A stretch of 64,000 bases of DNA from Gymnopus androsaceus JB14 (Eukaryota; Basidiomycota; Agaricomycetes; Agaricales; Omphalotaceae), in NCBI GenBank assembly GCA_009733575.1, contig ML769504.1, forward strand, positions 75,687 to 139,686, in the 5' to 3' direction. Below are positions 10,448 to 23,300 of the stretch, piece by piece. The number at the start of each line of letters is the position of its first letter. Position 1 is the stretch's first letter. The position numbers and the translations under genes were made by a program. The notes beneath the pieces are model-generated. The model searched no databases. It was given only the letters and a program-made list of their open reading frames with translations, and was not told the origin of the DNA.

Positions 10448-10978
10448 TAATTACTACTAACATACAGTAGCTTACCTAGAACAGCATACATACTCATTTT
10501 ACCTCTATAGGCGTCTATAGACTGACTTTGACTCCGTTAGACACTGTCAGACTTAGTTTGACTGATGCTGTCCGGATGGCATCTATAGAAGTTGGGAGGA
10601 ACATCCAAGAAGAACAATATTTTTATCTTCATTTTTTCCATCAAAGGCACGGTATGGGAGATCATTCATGTACAGCAGAGCTGAAGCAAAAATGAAGATT
10701 TGCTTTTTTTTTTAGTTGAAATCTGCAAAACAATGAATTGTTCAATGTCCTGCCAATCAGAAACTTTGACAATCAGAAACTTTTGCAGCAGAGGAAGCGA
10801 CAGTATGTATATACACGGGTCCCTGGACTAGAAAGACATTTGAAAGACATTCTCGTCAAGAAGTACACCTCAGCAGAGCATGTAATTAGTACAGAACTGT
10901 AGCGTGAAAATCACATGGTACACAACACTGGTGCGAACGGAACATTCACATATATACGGCCACGAGCTTGCTCAGCGT
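10448..10978. other. Intergenic, EF-2 downstream region
   Basis: No gene is visible. It holds AT-rich sequence with scattered TGACTTTGAC/TAGACACTGTCAGACTTAG words. The EF-2 3' UTR must lie at the right end. Confidence 0.5.
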
Positions 10979-13900
10979 TTATAGCTTGTCGTAGTAAGTG
11001 TCAAGGGGAGGAATTTCAGGCTAAAAACACGCGTTGTTAAACATAGGCCACAATCAGCAATAACCATTAAACAAACATACCTTGAGACCCTTGCGTGCAC
11101 GAATCTTCGTGACAATTTCCTCGATCTTGCTTCCCTTCTCAAGCGGTGCTGAAAGGTACTCATCAGCCAACAAGAAAGAAGCCTGAACATCAAAAGACTT
11201 ACATCCAGCCATGAGCTCCCAGTGGTCAAACACACACTGGGGGAATGCCTGGCCAGCGGTATGTGATCGAAGGTCTCCGTTGAAACCAAAGGATTCGGCG
11301 ACAGGGAGGTAGGCTTTGATCGTGAACATGGGAGTTCCGGGTTTCTGCTCTTCGCTGAAGACCTGTCCCCGACGCCTGTTCAAGCAGCTGTACACACCAC
11401 CAATGGCATTTTCGGGGCATTGGATATCAACTAGAGGAGCAGGGTTAGGAAGAGGGGGAAAAATCAACGCTAGCACAGACTGCTCACCGAGATAGACGGG
11501 TTCCTGAAGAGCAGGAGTGGCGAGAAGGCATGCGGCAAGACAGACGCGTCTGCAGGTAGGGATGAGCTGCCCTCCTCCACGGTGGATAGCATCACCATGG
11601 AGCTGGTGAAAAAGTAATTCATAAGTACGAAAAGCCAAACAGACAGCATAAACATAGACTCACGGTAACATCAACCATGTTAAATCGCACACCACGCAGG
11701 TTCTCCTCAGCACAAACACCCTCCTTGGTCGCCCACTGGAAAGCTGCGACACAAGAATCCTTGATTTCATTCAAGTACTGCACTCCCTTGGTGACATCGA
11801 CCAACATGTTCGGACCAGTGGTGTCGGGGCCGAAACACCAAATCTTTCGAGCATCCGTGATGTCCCAGCCAAACTGGTCAGCAAGGACACGGGCGCGGGC
11901 CTTGAGATCATCGCGGGAGTTGATCTTGCCTTCCTCGATTGCCTTGGAAAGCTCTTCGTCGATAGGCATCGCCTTCATGTACAGGCGGTTGTGTTTATTC
12001 TGAGATTTCGAAAGCGCGACGATAGAGGATTCGGCCTTGACAGTTTCGCGATAAGGAACAACGGGGTCGGAAATCTTGAGAGGAACACCAGCGTGGTCAT
12101 CTTGAAGATCCTTTGCGCCCAAGAAGAATCAGGATCGGTGTAAAAGGAGAGACTATGGGAAGACTGTACCTTCAAACAGATTTCCAAGTGGAGTTCACCA
12201 GCGCCAGCCACGATATGCTCTCCTGTTTCTGAAATCAGTACCTGAACACAGGGATCGGACTTTGCGAGACGCTTGAGACCTTCGATAAGCTTGGGGAGAT
12301 CAACGGTATTCTTGACTTCAACAGCGACCTGTACGACAGGAGAAACGGAGAATCGCATGACCTTCATATTGTACGCAGTTTCCGAGGTAGTCAGGGTACC
12401 GCTCTTCAACAAGAACTGGTCGATACCAGCGAGAGCAACGATATTACCGGCGGGACAATCCTCGATAGGCTCAATGGACCGAGCCATCATAAGAACCGTT
12501 CTCTGGATCGTCGTGATAAAGAGGTCGTCCTTCTTTCCGCTACCGGGAACATAGTTGGGGCCCTGTATACGGATTTTCTGACCAGAGCGAGCGGTCCCAG
12601 AAAACACGCGACCGAACGCGTAGAAACGACTCTTATCGCTCGTGGGCACCATCTTCGAAACGTACACCACAAGAGGTCCCTTGGGGTCGCAATCTCTGAT
12701 CCCAATGGCGGATTCGTCGTCCATAGGACCTTCGTAAAGGGTCTCGACGCGATATCGCTGGGCAGTGGCCGGAGAAGGAAGGTTAATGACGATCATTTCC
12801 AACATGGAGTCACCAGCGGGGAGGAATTTACGCATGACGACCTTAAGGAGGTCTTTTCCCTCAAGATCGCGCTCGTTCTGAGCGAGCTTGACATCGAGCT
12901 TATCAAGCATGGGACCTAGGATGTCCTTTTTCGAGTTTAGGACAGCGTCGAAGATCTTGAAGATCGGATCAAGTACGAACGCGTTGAACGCGCGCTCGAG
13001 TGGCTTGCCATCAGCGTCGGTACTCTTAGTAGTCCACTTCCTTGTCTGTGGATTGAAAAAGTTGTCACCCCAAAGCTTGCTCATCATCTTCTCCTTGTCG
13101 ATACCAAACTTTTTCGAGTAACGAGCGGCGAATTGACGGAGAGTGAAAGCCCAACCGTGGAGACCCGAACCGAAAGCGACAGTACCTCGGTCAGGGTAGA
13201 CCTGGACATCACCGAGAGCAGCGTCTTGATAAGTCGTGACGATGACGTTGAAACTCTCGATCGTACGCTGGAAAGATTGGTAGAGGGACTCTTTGTCGAC
13301 CTGGAGTTCGAGCAAAGCACGATCGACCTTATTGATGATGACCACGGGCTTGATGCGCTCCGTCAAAGCTTGACGCAAGACAGTCTCCGTCTGTACGCAA
13401 ACACCTTCGACACAATCGACAACGACGAGAGCACCGTCGGTGACACGAAGAGCAGCAGTGACTTCGGATGAGAAGTCTACATGGCCTGGAGAGTCGATCA
13501 AGTTGATCAAGAACTCGTTCCCTACGAGGAGATCAATTATCCTCCATGATATAAATCAGGACAAGGTACATACCATCGGTTTTCTGCTTGATAGACTCCA
13601 CATCTTCCTTATCGATCTGGAAATACATAGAAATAGCAGTCGATTTGATGGTAATACCGCGTTCCTTTTCGTCCTCTCTTGTATCCATGTGGCGTGCTCC
13701 AGCCTTTCCTGCGGCAATGATACCAGCTTTTGATACGAGTGAGTCGGCAAGGGTAGATTTTCCGTGATCCACTGCAGGGTTCAATTCAGATGTCTGGATG
13801 GATGAGATGAGATGGAGGTAAGACTCACCATGGGCAATAACACTCATGTTGCGGATGTTTGTGGACTTTTTCATGAGCCCATGAAGCTGGTCTATCGCCA

Positions 13901-14018
13901 AATTAAGGACTCGGAGTTGGGGCATAAAACACTTTATTAACTTACCGACGGTGAAGTTACTACGTGGATGGAAAGAATGAGCACAAAAAAGGAGAAAAAG
14001 GGGTAGAACATACACCAT
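10979..14018 (-). CDS. EFT2: Translation elongation factor 2 (EF-2)
   Basis: GTPase that translocates the ribosome during cytosolic protein synthesis. Nine exons join in frame to 861 codons plus stop: 14014-14018, 13946-13959, 13829-13891, 13574-13771, 12170-13521, 11664-12110, 11488-11602, 11081-11430 and 10979-11020. The first exon is only five bases (ATGGT), giving the EF-2 start MVNFTVDQL. G-domain motifs are intact: [10 protein letters not shown] (P-loop), [11 protein letters not shown] (switch I), DSPGHVDF (G3) and NKVDR (G4). The diphthamide loop [16 protein letters not shown] is encoded by the 115-bp exon, and the C-terminus is [13 protein letters not shown]. Tiny 5' exons with short introns are common in highly expressed fungal translation genes. 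A degenerate inverted copy lies at 58.9-61.3 kb, so this copy is the functional one within the window. Confidence 0.97.
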
Positions 14019-14839
14019 TGTTGATAGCCTTTAGCAAAGAGATGATCCAATAGAAAGATTTCGATGCGGAGCCCGCAACGGGGAATATTTAGACGTTCAG
14101 AATACTTGCTCGATGTAGGCGAAAGAGATGAAATTATAGAATAAGTTCTCTCGGCGGGTTAATAAAGGAGATCGGTCGTCGCAACGGAACCGCTTTTGAG
14201 TCAATGAGATTGGTCGAGAGCCGTCAACATTAGATTCCGTTTTTCCAACCCTCATTGCCACCAAATCCAATTGACGCATAGATGCGAAAACAACAGTGGC
14301 GGCTCCGCGAAGATTCGACCAGGCGGTTATAACGGCCCGATAAGTCGGTTGAGACAGGATGAAGCTGGAGACCAAAGGAGTAGGAAGGGTTGCGCTGGGG
14401 TCATGGAGTGCGCAGTGGGTGGCTGATGGTATACTTTCTTTGTCATTGCTTCGAGGAAGAACGCAAGCCTGACGACCCGTACCCGGTCCCTAGACACGAC
14501 AAGTCGAGGTCGCACCGAAATCCATCTATCTGGTTTGGACCAGTTTCTGTTGATAGGACGACATTCAACAATTCTGCAGCGAGAGCGGTACAGAGATAGC
14601 GTACGATGGAGTAGGATCTCGGTATCACTTGGTCGGCTCTGGCGCTCGTGGTTTCATTTAGCGGGTAATGGCTATAGCCAGCGGTGGTAATTGGGTAGCA
14701 TGCTGGAAGGGAGCTGATTGATGCGGATAATTCGTCTTCGTGGCAGCCACGAGAGAAGACTACGCAGGCGCCTAGTTGGAAAAAAACTAGAGCGCTTGTT
14801 CTTTCTCAACCAAATATCATTACAAAACGCGTCCAAGCG
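14019..14839. other. EF-2 upstream region
   Basis: No gene is visible. The first 100 bp upstream of the EF-2 start resemble the sequence upstream of the EF-2 pseudogene copy, so they belong to the duplicated segment and probably hold the 5' UTR and core promoter. No TATA box or other site could be assigned with confidence. Confidence 0.4.
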
Positions 14840-15199
14840 CGGATAAGCTAGGCTAGGCTAGCAGAGTAAAGGAGACTCAGAAATAGTCTGAGTCTCGAAG
14901 TCAGAATCTCAAAGAGAGAATTTAGACAAAGATATGTTTAGGTTTTGGCTGGGCTTGGCCCGCGCTCCCACCCATATATGGCGAGAGACGCGGCACACCC
15001 AACCAGAGCCGAGGCTCCAACCAGAGCGGATCTCGCCCAAACCCCACCAGAGTCGAGGCGACGTTATTTACCAAGAAATAATTTTTAGTATTAATACGTG
15101 CTAGTAAGTATTTGGATGCTGTAACAAGAAATAAGCTAATCATCGAGAGATGATATTTCGGACCCAGAAATACATGCGTTAAGTAGCGAATCGGAGATT

Positions 15200-16763
15200 T
15201 TAAAGGCTTTTTGGAAACGCAGAAACAGTTTTGCGTAAAGTATTGATCTCGTTCTGATTATAAGCTTTGGATATGTGAATGGGAATAACCTCTTCTAAAC
15301 GGCGCCAATAGAGCAAGAATGCGAGTGAGGTCCATCCTCCAGTAGCAGCGACAACCTCGGGTTTAACTCCAGCGAGTAAAAGCGCAACGGCTCCACCAAT
15401 ACGGAAACTATGGCCTAATACATGCTTCATAGCAGCCTTTTCCCAAACGTCGTAGCAAAATGCAAGAAAGACGTTTTTCACCATGTGCCTGGGTTGACCT
15501 TTTTCGTCCATGTAGCCAAATAGCGAGTGCCCTTCCGGAACACCGGCATTGGCCCTGAGATGCTGCTCAAGGGCTGTAACGCCACAGAGTTCGTCAGGGC
15601 GGCCAGTAACTACCACGTTGGCGCCTTCCTCTTTGGTGGTCTTTGTCCAAGGTATCCTGAAATTGGCTGATTTTGCTGCATTGTGGTGCTGTTGGAAACG
15701 AAGGTCTGCAGAGCGGCGGGAAACATGGTATTTTGTAGAGAATTTGGAAGCGGAAGGGACTGTAATTTCGCCTATTAGTAAGTTAGAGTTAATATTAAGG
15801 AAATCAGAGTATTAGTCAAATACCTAGGCGGCGACAAGACCAAAAGGCTGTCAGAGCACACGCCCATATAGCACAATGAAAGGGGATACTGAAGTTGAGA
15901 GCTTGACGTAATGCGAATAAGTGAGCGACAGTAATTGGGTGTCGAGGGCGTCGCTTGTGGGCAGCACCTTCAACATTGGTGCCCCGACGTGCAAAACGGA
16001 TCCTACGAGACTCAGCAGGCCATGCGGCACCTTTGAGCTCATGCCATGCTCTAAGACCAGCGAGCCAGTTCTTCACCGTGCTGCCCGAGACCTTGCCCAT
16101 ATGATATCCCATGAAACCGATGATGAGAATATCAGAGGCAGGCATCCTGTCCGTTTCGGGGATCTTCATGAGGTCACAATATTGGGACCAGCGAAGGAGT
16201 CCCGCAGCGTAGGTAGTCATGGTTGAAGGAGCAAGACCAGCAAGCATTACTGCATTGCCGGCTTTTATAACCTCCTCCGGGAATTTGGCAAGCTCCTCGG
16301 ATTTCTTCCCCAGCGAGAACGGGGTTTCCCAAGTAGTAAGGCGATTGGCCGCACGGACATGGGGTCGCAATGTGTTGTTGGCCAATTCGCGTCCTTTGCA
16401 TGGTTTCCTTGGTGCCGTGGAGGGTGCTGGTAGTGTCGGTGTGGGTGAGGTTTGGATTAAGGCGATATGATGGTGTACGGGTTCAGTTGGGAAAGACGTT
16501 TGACGGAATAGGGATGATGCAGGAAGGGAGTAGGGTTTGGATTTGTGAGGTTTTGGTTTTGCGGTTGTCGGAGTTGAAGAAAAGATGGTCGAAGGTTGGT
16601 AATTAGAGTTAATATAATATTTTGAATTAATTTGCCGGGAATTCGAGGCCATCGATGCGCGCGGAACATTGATGCCTCCGCCAGGACGTACTGGCGTATA
16701 CGGAACGGTTGTACTGTTAATGATTAGGATAAAGCAAACTAGGATGAATACAGTTGTATTCAC
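15200..16763 (-). CDS. Tyrosine recombinase of the retrotransposon
   Basis: Integrase-like recombinase expected to insert the circular cDNA. The frame from 16763 downwards joins the frame ending at 15200 across a roughly 60-bp GT-AG intron (around 15825 to 15765), giving CRRLGEITVPSASKFSTKYH in frame at the junction. The catalytic pattern is visible: a first arginine near CRRLG, HSFRIGG (His-x-x-Arg) and the nucleophile region LLYWRRLEE. The N-terminal third is serine/proline-rich, and a core-binding-like domain follows (YAAGLLRWSQYCD...NWLAGLRAWHELKG). The start is uncertain because the frame runs directly on from the RNase H stop. Apart from this the domain looks uninterrupted, in contrast to the gag and RT parts. 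Confidence 0.75.
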
Positions 16764-18532
16764 CTAAACATAAAACATAATCTCTTCAAGCTCCTCTGGG
16801 AGCGAAAATGTGAGAGGAAGTTTATCCCCCAGGGGACCCAATTCTCCGCGCGAGATGGGATCCGCTGGGTTCAGAGCAGATTCGATATAATCAAGTTTGG
16901 TTTCGATGTGCAAAGGTCCAAGGACCGCCCAAGAACGACGAACGGACATATTTACCCAGTAGTTTGGGCTGCGACCCTTTTTGACAGCTCCGATGGTACC
17001 TTGGTTATCCGAGTGGATGAGAAGGTAGATATCGTGGAGTTCCATGGTTTCCAGATAATACGCAAGGAGCTCAATGGCAATGGTTTCAAGCCAGCAGATA
17101 TCACGACCCGGGATTTTCCAGTTGTCCCTGAGTTGGAAAGCTGCCCAACGACCATCGATGATAATGCCGATTCCCCAGTCTGTTGAAGCATCGACGAAGA
17201 TCCTATAGTCCTGCAACGGGCCTCGAGGGTGAAGCTCTCGGTAGTGAAAAGGGTCTTCGAGCTTTTTGTACCACCATTTGAGCTCGGTGATCATACCGTC
17301 AGGATGGGTATAGGCTGCCGGAGTCGTTACGGTTACCGCGGTATTTTGCCATAAAGTTAGATATCGGTGGGAGGTGAGAACGGCCATCTGGATGTAGGAA
17401 AGCGAGGTGGCATAGGATTCCGTGAATTGATTCGACGAGAGTGAGAGGTGCCGGTTGTTGTTCATAGGTCTTGATGAAGATGTCGAGGCGGTTGAGATAT
17501 TTAAGTCGTTTGTCTTCGGGGAGGCTGACGCGCTTGTTCTTGATGTCCCAGAGGAAACCAATGAATTTTGTTATGAAAACAAAGAATTCGTTGCCCTTGT
17601 CCGGATGCCAAGGTATGCCGAGGAAAGATATGAGGTCGAGCATAGACTGTTTGTCGTAGTTGAATGAACCATCAGGATTGGGGATGCGGAAGATATTGCA
17701 GTCGTCCTCAAGTTTCGCTACCGGGGCAACTCCCTTTGCTCGCCAAATATCCACGAAGGCCCCTGAGATCATACCAGAGTTGCTGCTTGCTGGCAAAGCG
17801 CCAAAGCAGAAGCAGTGGTCGATTTAAAAGTCGCCACGGTGGTCACAAACCACCAGGTAAGGTTTGTGTTCTGGACGTAGAGGGACTGTCCGATGGAATT
17901 TAGCCACGTCCAGGACACACATCTGTGTGCCTTTCAGTGCAGCTGCAACCTAGAGTATAAATAGTAACGTCAGCGACGAGTTCGTCGGACGTAGATAAAG
18001 CCCAGTTGGGCGAGCCAGTTGGCATAAAAGAGATAGGGCCCAGTTGGGCAAGCCAGTTGGCAAGTCAGCGACAAGTTCGTCGGATGTAGATCAAGCCCAG
18101 TTGGGTGTGCCAGTTGGCAAAGGAAATATAGGCCCAGTTGGGCATGCCAGTTGGCAAGTGGGAAAAGAATAAAGGAAGACTTACCCAGCTTGCAATATTG
18201 TTTGCGGTTTCACATTTCGTAGGGAAAAGATCTTTTTCGACCCATGCATTCACCGAAGGGAAGGTTTCGCCTGAGCTAAGCTTTGCGTCTTTGGAGAGAT
18301 TCCTGCAAATTCTCAGCTTATCTGGCTCCCCTGGTCCCTGGATAGAAGCGGCGACTATGAGAGGCTCAACGATAAAGTGTCCTCGAAGGACTTCACGAAC
18401 TCGTTCTTCTGTATATGGCCCTGACATGCGGCCTGCGGTTACCTCTGTATCAATGTATTCTTTGACGGCTTCAGGGTGTTCGTAGACGGAAGAGTGGTTT
18501 TTGACGATAATTGTTTCATGTAAAGTGGGCAT
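16764..18532 (-). pseudogene. Reverse transcriptase-RNase H of the retrotransposon, disrupted
   Basis: Would copy element RNA into DNA. The RT begins around MPTLHETIIVKNHSSVYEHP. Motif A is CVLDVAKFHRTVPL, and the active-site acidic pair is in KLEDDCNIFR, where most relatives have YEDD. RNase H follows with FVDASTDWGIG, ETIAIELLAYYLE, LLIHSDNQGTIGAVKKG and ALNPADPISRG. An in-frame TAA at 17824-17826 interrupts the segment between CDHRGDF and IDHCFCFGALPAS, where a tyrosine is expected. The region between motif blocks is also split by a 235-bp insert with GT-AG ends. A further frame change occurs near 17300-17550. The product cannot be made as one protein from this copy. Confidence 0.75.
17950..18184 (-). 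repeat. Intron-like insert made of a 94-bp tandem repeat inside RT
   Basis: On the minus strand the insert begins GTAAGTCTTCC and ends CTCTAG. Removing it joins NNIASW to VAAALKGTQMCV in frame. Its centre is two copies of a 94-bp unit (17971-18064 and 18065-about 18157). Each copy contains two GCCCAGTTGGGC..GCCAGTTGGC words. Confidence 0.7.
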
Positions 18533-18553
18533 GTGGCCAAGCGGAAAGCCGTG

Positions 18554-20228
18554 TCAAAGATTGTGAGCAAGGAGGGGATAACGGTCTTGAAGACCATGTT
18601 GCAAAAGAGCTGATTCAAATGCATCTGCATTGTAGGGTGTGATGATTCGCTCATAAGTTTCATTATCTTCTGGGCGAGAAAAATCGAGCGGGGGCCTATA
18701 AACAAAGGAATCTGAGAAATCGTGGTATTGGAGGACCTTTGGCTTGGTACTGGCAAGGAAATCTTCATGCGATGAAGTTCGGGTTGCAGTCTCCAGAGAA
18801 GGCATGGTGGGAACGGCCACAGCAGGAACAGACGTGCTCGTCTCTGCATCCCGCTTTGCAACTTTTGTATAAGTTCCATGGGATACAGATTCGACGCTGG
18901 TCGGTGGGGGTATAGAGCGACTTGTTGATGAGTCTAGCCCATAGCAATTTCGGGAGGCTAGATTTTGTTTCGTGATCTTTGAGAGAGTGCCCTCGCTGTG
19001 CGCATCCGACGCAGCAAACGATGGAGGGCTTACCCTTGCTGCGGGATGGAAAGGAAGGTGGGTTTGAAGAGGAAGACGGAACAGAAGATGTGGCAGGAGG
19101 TGCTGGCTTCGATGATGAAATAGATGAAGAAGGGGCCCAATCTCGCCTGAGCTCTTCACTCCATCTTTTGGATCTGGCGCGCAGTCGCGCAGGCATTCAT
19201 CGCATTCACCATCTCAAGATAGTACTTGTCTGGGTTGAACGTGCAAGCCTCACGCTCAAATTTCTTCCTCAGATCCTCCTCGTACTTCTTCCAGTATCGG
19301 TACATCTCCTTGATCTCTGGATGGTCCTGCCACCAGTCGAAGTGCTGGCGCAAGTATAGCGAATACTCTCCTTCTAAACCCAGCACTTCTCTCTCGGCCT
19401 CAAAATTAACCCTATTATCCCCGCATTCCCTAAAATCCCTCTCTTCCACTCCCTCAAGACCATTGTCGATGTTCAGCCCAATCTACTTCGCCATTTCTGC
19501 AATATTCCACGTGTGGTACTGCTTCTTTCCCGTCAACAGGTCCGGGTTTACGAGTTTGTGCGACGTGAACTCGTTTTGGTGCTCGTATATATATCGGAGG
19601 CTGTGATTGGAAAAGAAGGAGAGGGGATGTGAAAGTTCGCGTTTGCAAGGGAGAAAAGTCCATCTGCGAATTGGACTTGGGTTGGGAGTCGCATATCTAC
19701 GGAGACGAGTGGACCTCGCAAGACAATTCTTCTTCTTTTCTTCTTCCTCTCCTCCTCTTCGTCATCCGAGTCTTTATCCTGGGCCTTATCTCTTTCCCGC
19801 TTCTCTGCCTCCTCTCTCTGTTTCGCTTCGGCCTCCTGCGAGTTCAACTTTGCCATCCAAATCCGTCTATCCGGCGTAATATCGTTTTTAAATGATTCGA
19901 AAAGATATTTGTCGCGTCGGATTAGGTCCCAGTCATCCTGGTCGATGGTAATAAGCGATGCGCAAGGAGATCCTGGTCTGGAAGCTTTGTCGATGAGGTA
20001 ATTCGACGTTTTAGCTTTGCTCGCGGCATTGCTCTTCCAGATGGACATGTTCTGGGACAATTTATCTGGTAGGCTGAGTTTTTTGAAATAAGCAATGAGC
20101 TGCTCGGTGGCGTGCGTTTTACGTGGCCTGGTCTCGTCGGAGAGCGACACTCCAGACGGAGGAATACGAGGAACATGAGAAGGAGTCTGGGTCATGGCGG
20201 AAGACCTGAAAGATGGTGTTATACGCAT
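18554..20228 (-). pseudogene. Gag-like region of the retrotransposon, frame-broken
   Basis: The upstream part (from about 20228) encodes a basic, coiled-coil-rich segment with an acidic/arginine tract (AQDKDSDDEEEERKKKRRR). A second frame near 19156-19449 has a WWQDHPEIKEMYRYWKKYEE helix. A third, near 18765-19196, has a cysteine/histidine cluster of the form C-C-x2-C-x2-R-G-H followed by CRDEHVCSCCGRSHHAFSGDC. Such an order resembles the zinc-knuckle gag proteins of basidiomycete tyrosine-recombinase retroelements. The pieces are in different frames and separated by stops, so this copy is broken. Confidence 0.55.
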
Positions 20229-20352
20229 TTGGCGTATCGGGCGATGAGAGTTGAGAGCAAAAGTAATGAGCGTCTAATGACGCCTGTGGGAAACTCTCAC
20301 CGCCCTGGGCGCCTGGCTTATCCTCCAATAAGCCTGCTACGCTAGGCTTATC

Positions 20353-23300
20353 CCGGATTTAGCTAGACATATCACCTTCTTCCATACGCCAACTCTTTGC
20401 AAAATCATCTCGTTCATGATCATTACACGAAACTAAGCTCGGCGGGCATTTATCACTGTCAATGTACACGTTTTTGCGTCTTTCTCTCTCATGGGATTTC
20501 AGATTTCTGAAAAGCATATGCATAAGACATGCATAAAAGCCGCTTCTTCTGGAGGAGGAGTTTTGCAGGAAACCTGGCATAAACCGGGGTAGCAGATCAA
20601 CGCGTTGGAAAATTCTATGCTTTCTCGTACAATCACCCGCAATTACACAATCCCTCCATGGCCACATATGAACTTGCACGAACTCGAATTCCGGAAACCA
20701 CACACATGTATGGAATACCTAATACGCAGCTGGAAGGAAGGAGTAAAGTTGGATGTTTGGAAGGGTATGCAGGCAGGATAGATCGAGAATGGACGGACAA
20801 TAGATCAATGCTCCTCCTCCCCTAGTTAACACGCTCTCTCCACCTATCTGCTAGCTACATGCGCCGGGACTCCGAGCATTTTCTTGCGCTTCCTCAGAAC
20901 GGACCAAAGGTCCATGTTATGACCATCCGAGTTGTTCCAAGTACATCGGATTTTGAAGCAACGAAAAGCGGGCAAGTCTCAGCGGCACTGACATGTATAG
21001 CATTTACTCCTACATCTATTGCATTCCTACGCCCTGTGCCTGCTCGATTTCGGTAAAAGCGCCGGCGGTCTGCGGAGGGGCTATCGTGCTACATAAACAA
21101 TTTCAACTATCTGAGTCTCTAACAGGGCCAGGCTTCAAAGCTCAACAATGTCAAGCGACTTCTGGGGATACTTCATACTCATCGGCTAGAAATCTTATTC
21201 TAGTACTGCTACCGTCTCCGGCATTGCTCTTGCCCCCATGGGTCATTATTATTATAAAGTGCTCCGAATAATAAATGGAGTACATAATTCTGTCAAACTA
21301 GGCTGGATTTTGGCTGGATTGGTCGTACTTGCAAGTCGGAACTCAGGACAGGGAATTCAATTGCCAGGAGCGGTATTCATTATGATTCATCCTACGCTCC
21401 GTTCATCTGCACTCCTGTTCATTCTACACTCCCGTTCATCCTACATCCCGTTGTATCCATGATTATTACATCCTAGCGTCGCCAGGATTCTGATACTATA
21501 TTAACTAGGTGAGTCTCAATCGCATATCTGCTCAATCCCCAAAGACAGCTCAGAAGCAGAAGCAAGTAATCATGTTCATTTTTCTCCAACCTCGGCGCCG
21601 TTACAGGTCTTCTCTTTCTTGCTCCTCCTCGTTGCGGCTTCCAGTGTAGCAAGGTCTCTCGGTCCATGATGCTCGTACTAGTGAGATCGTCCTTTGTAAG
21701 TTTGTTTTATTTTTTTTCCACATTCGAGTTCCGCATGCTTACTGTTCCCCTTTCTTTATCCCACTACTCCTAGGTTCCCTTAACGGTGGTGTGAGTTTTC
21801 TTTCTCATTTTTCTTTGCAGAGGTGCTGACCATCGCGCGATTATTGATACTCACAGGAACCTACATGTACGTCGGCTGCTTTCTGTTTGCTTCTATTTCG
21901 ACTTCCCAATCTTACTCTGACTCGTGGCTTATAATTACTCACCCATGCTTGTTCACAGGTCCTTCAGGATACTCGTGCTGCCCACCGTTTATCGACGGGG
22001 GTTATGGAAGGTGAGCAGCACTTAACAGTTTCCGCGACTTTAACTCCGAGTTATTTACTCAACCCTCATTCCACCGCTATACCACAGCTGCTACGAGGGC
22101 ACTATTTGCATAACCTTGTGATACATGATTCACCGTCCGTCACAACGGACCAGGAGGGGATCGTGAAGGGCTCAAGAAATCGGTCCAGGGTCGATTGAAC
22201 ACTAGAAGTATTACTACTAGCCTTCGGTCATATAGTGATAGATGACTGGATAGTAAAAAAGTCGTTTTATGAGAAGAACAATCCTCCTTCTCCTTCAATG
22301 CTGTGCGATTCGGTCCTCGGAGACTCCTTTATTCTGGGTGTGTGTATAACTTGTGACTCTCCCATTCTATAGGATGCTAGGTCGATCATCCCGGTCCAGT
22401 AGGGTCCATTTCGTTCCTAGACTATTTCAGCGATTTTTATATGAGATCTAAATGGGGGAACTTGTAAATATTATCGAGAGGCTTACGATCCGAGACTATA
22501 CAAATTGTAGCTTCACGCTGGTTTATTCACCTTCCCCAAATACTTAGCAACCTGTGCTACATTGCTACTTGCCTCAGTAAAGTCGGACTGAAGTGTAATA
22601 GTATCAGTCAACGTACTTTATAGGGCGAGAAGGAGGGGAGAGAATAACAAGTCACTGACGACCCTACACTGCAGTGACCTTCATTTCAAGGAGGGGCGTC
22701 GCCACCGGCAAATACTAGCAAATACTATGTGTACATACATGATGACAGCGGGATATCTGACAATTATTGACTACTGAATTCTCACTATGTTGCAGGGCAC
22801 ACGGGGACTACCTTATACTAGATATGTAGACATGTACTATCGAATGAGTGACAAGGTGTCAGCAATAGCCACGAACTAGGCAAGAAAAGACATTGTTTAT
22901 TGAGATTCTGCATCAGTCTATCGACTCAAGCTTCAGCCTACTGTTGCAGGCCTGGAAACACCGAAAGTCAAGGGGTTCCCAGACTCCCGCCAATGTAAAG
23001 AAGGGTGAGAGCACCTACTTAATTAGAAGCCCACATTTGAGCAAAACCCCTCAACGTTTACAAATCGACACATACCCGACTGCACGAACTTCATCTATGC
23101 AGAATATGCGGTTCGAATTATCCACTCGTTGTTGCTTTGATGCTTTACACTGTCACCGGCGTTACCTTGCTGTAGGTTCCCCCCCCCCCCCCCCCCCTCC
23201 CGGGTCACTTGGAGCCGCAATTGTATCGCTAATGTTGCTTTCAATTTCCAGGCCATGGAGACGATTCGATATCTGCCAAATTCCCGCCCCTTCTTTTTAT

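Larger units (their letters stand above)
14840..20352 (-). mobile_element. Degraded tyrosine-recombinase retrotransposon (Ngaro/DIRS type)
   Basis: Read on the minus strand, the order is a gag-like coiled-coil and Cys/His protein, then reverse transcriptase-RNase H, then tyrosine recombinase. This order with no methyltransferase fits Ngaro-type elements, which are known from basidiomycetes. The outer limits are approximate. A GCTA..CTAG.CTTATCC motif near 20331-20352 recurs in inverted orientation near 14848-14876 and may be what remains of the termini. The gag part has frame breaks and the RT has an in-frame stop, so the copy is not autonomous. The region 14877-15199 holds no gene, only short CCAGAG.CGAGGC repeats. 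Confidence 0.7.

Noticed and set aside
13133..13471. Antisense open frames across EF-2
   Set aside because: Long frames opposite a highly expressed gene with biased codon use are expected; the sense strand is clearly EF-2.
20325..20352. Firm terminal repeat for the retrotransposon
   Set aside because: The GCTA..CTAG.CTTATCC motif does recur inverted near 14.86 kb, but the match is short and internally repetitive, so limits are given only as approximate.
23179..23197. Poly-C run as a functional element
   Set aside because: A single homopolymer of 19 bases; equally likely a microsatellite or sequencing artefact, and no structure surrounds it.
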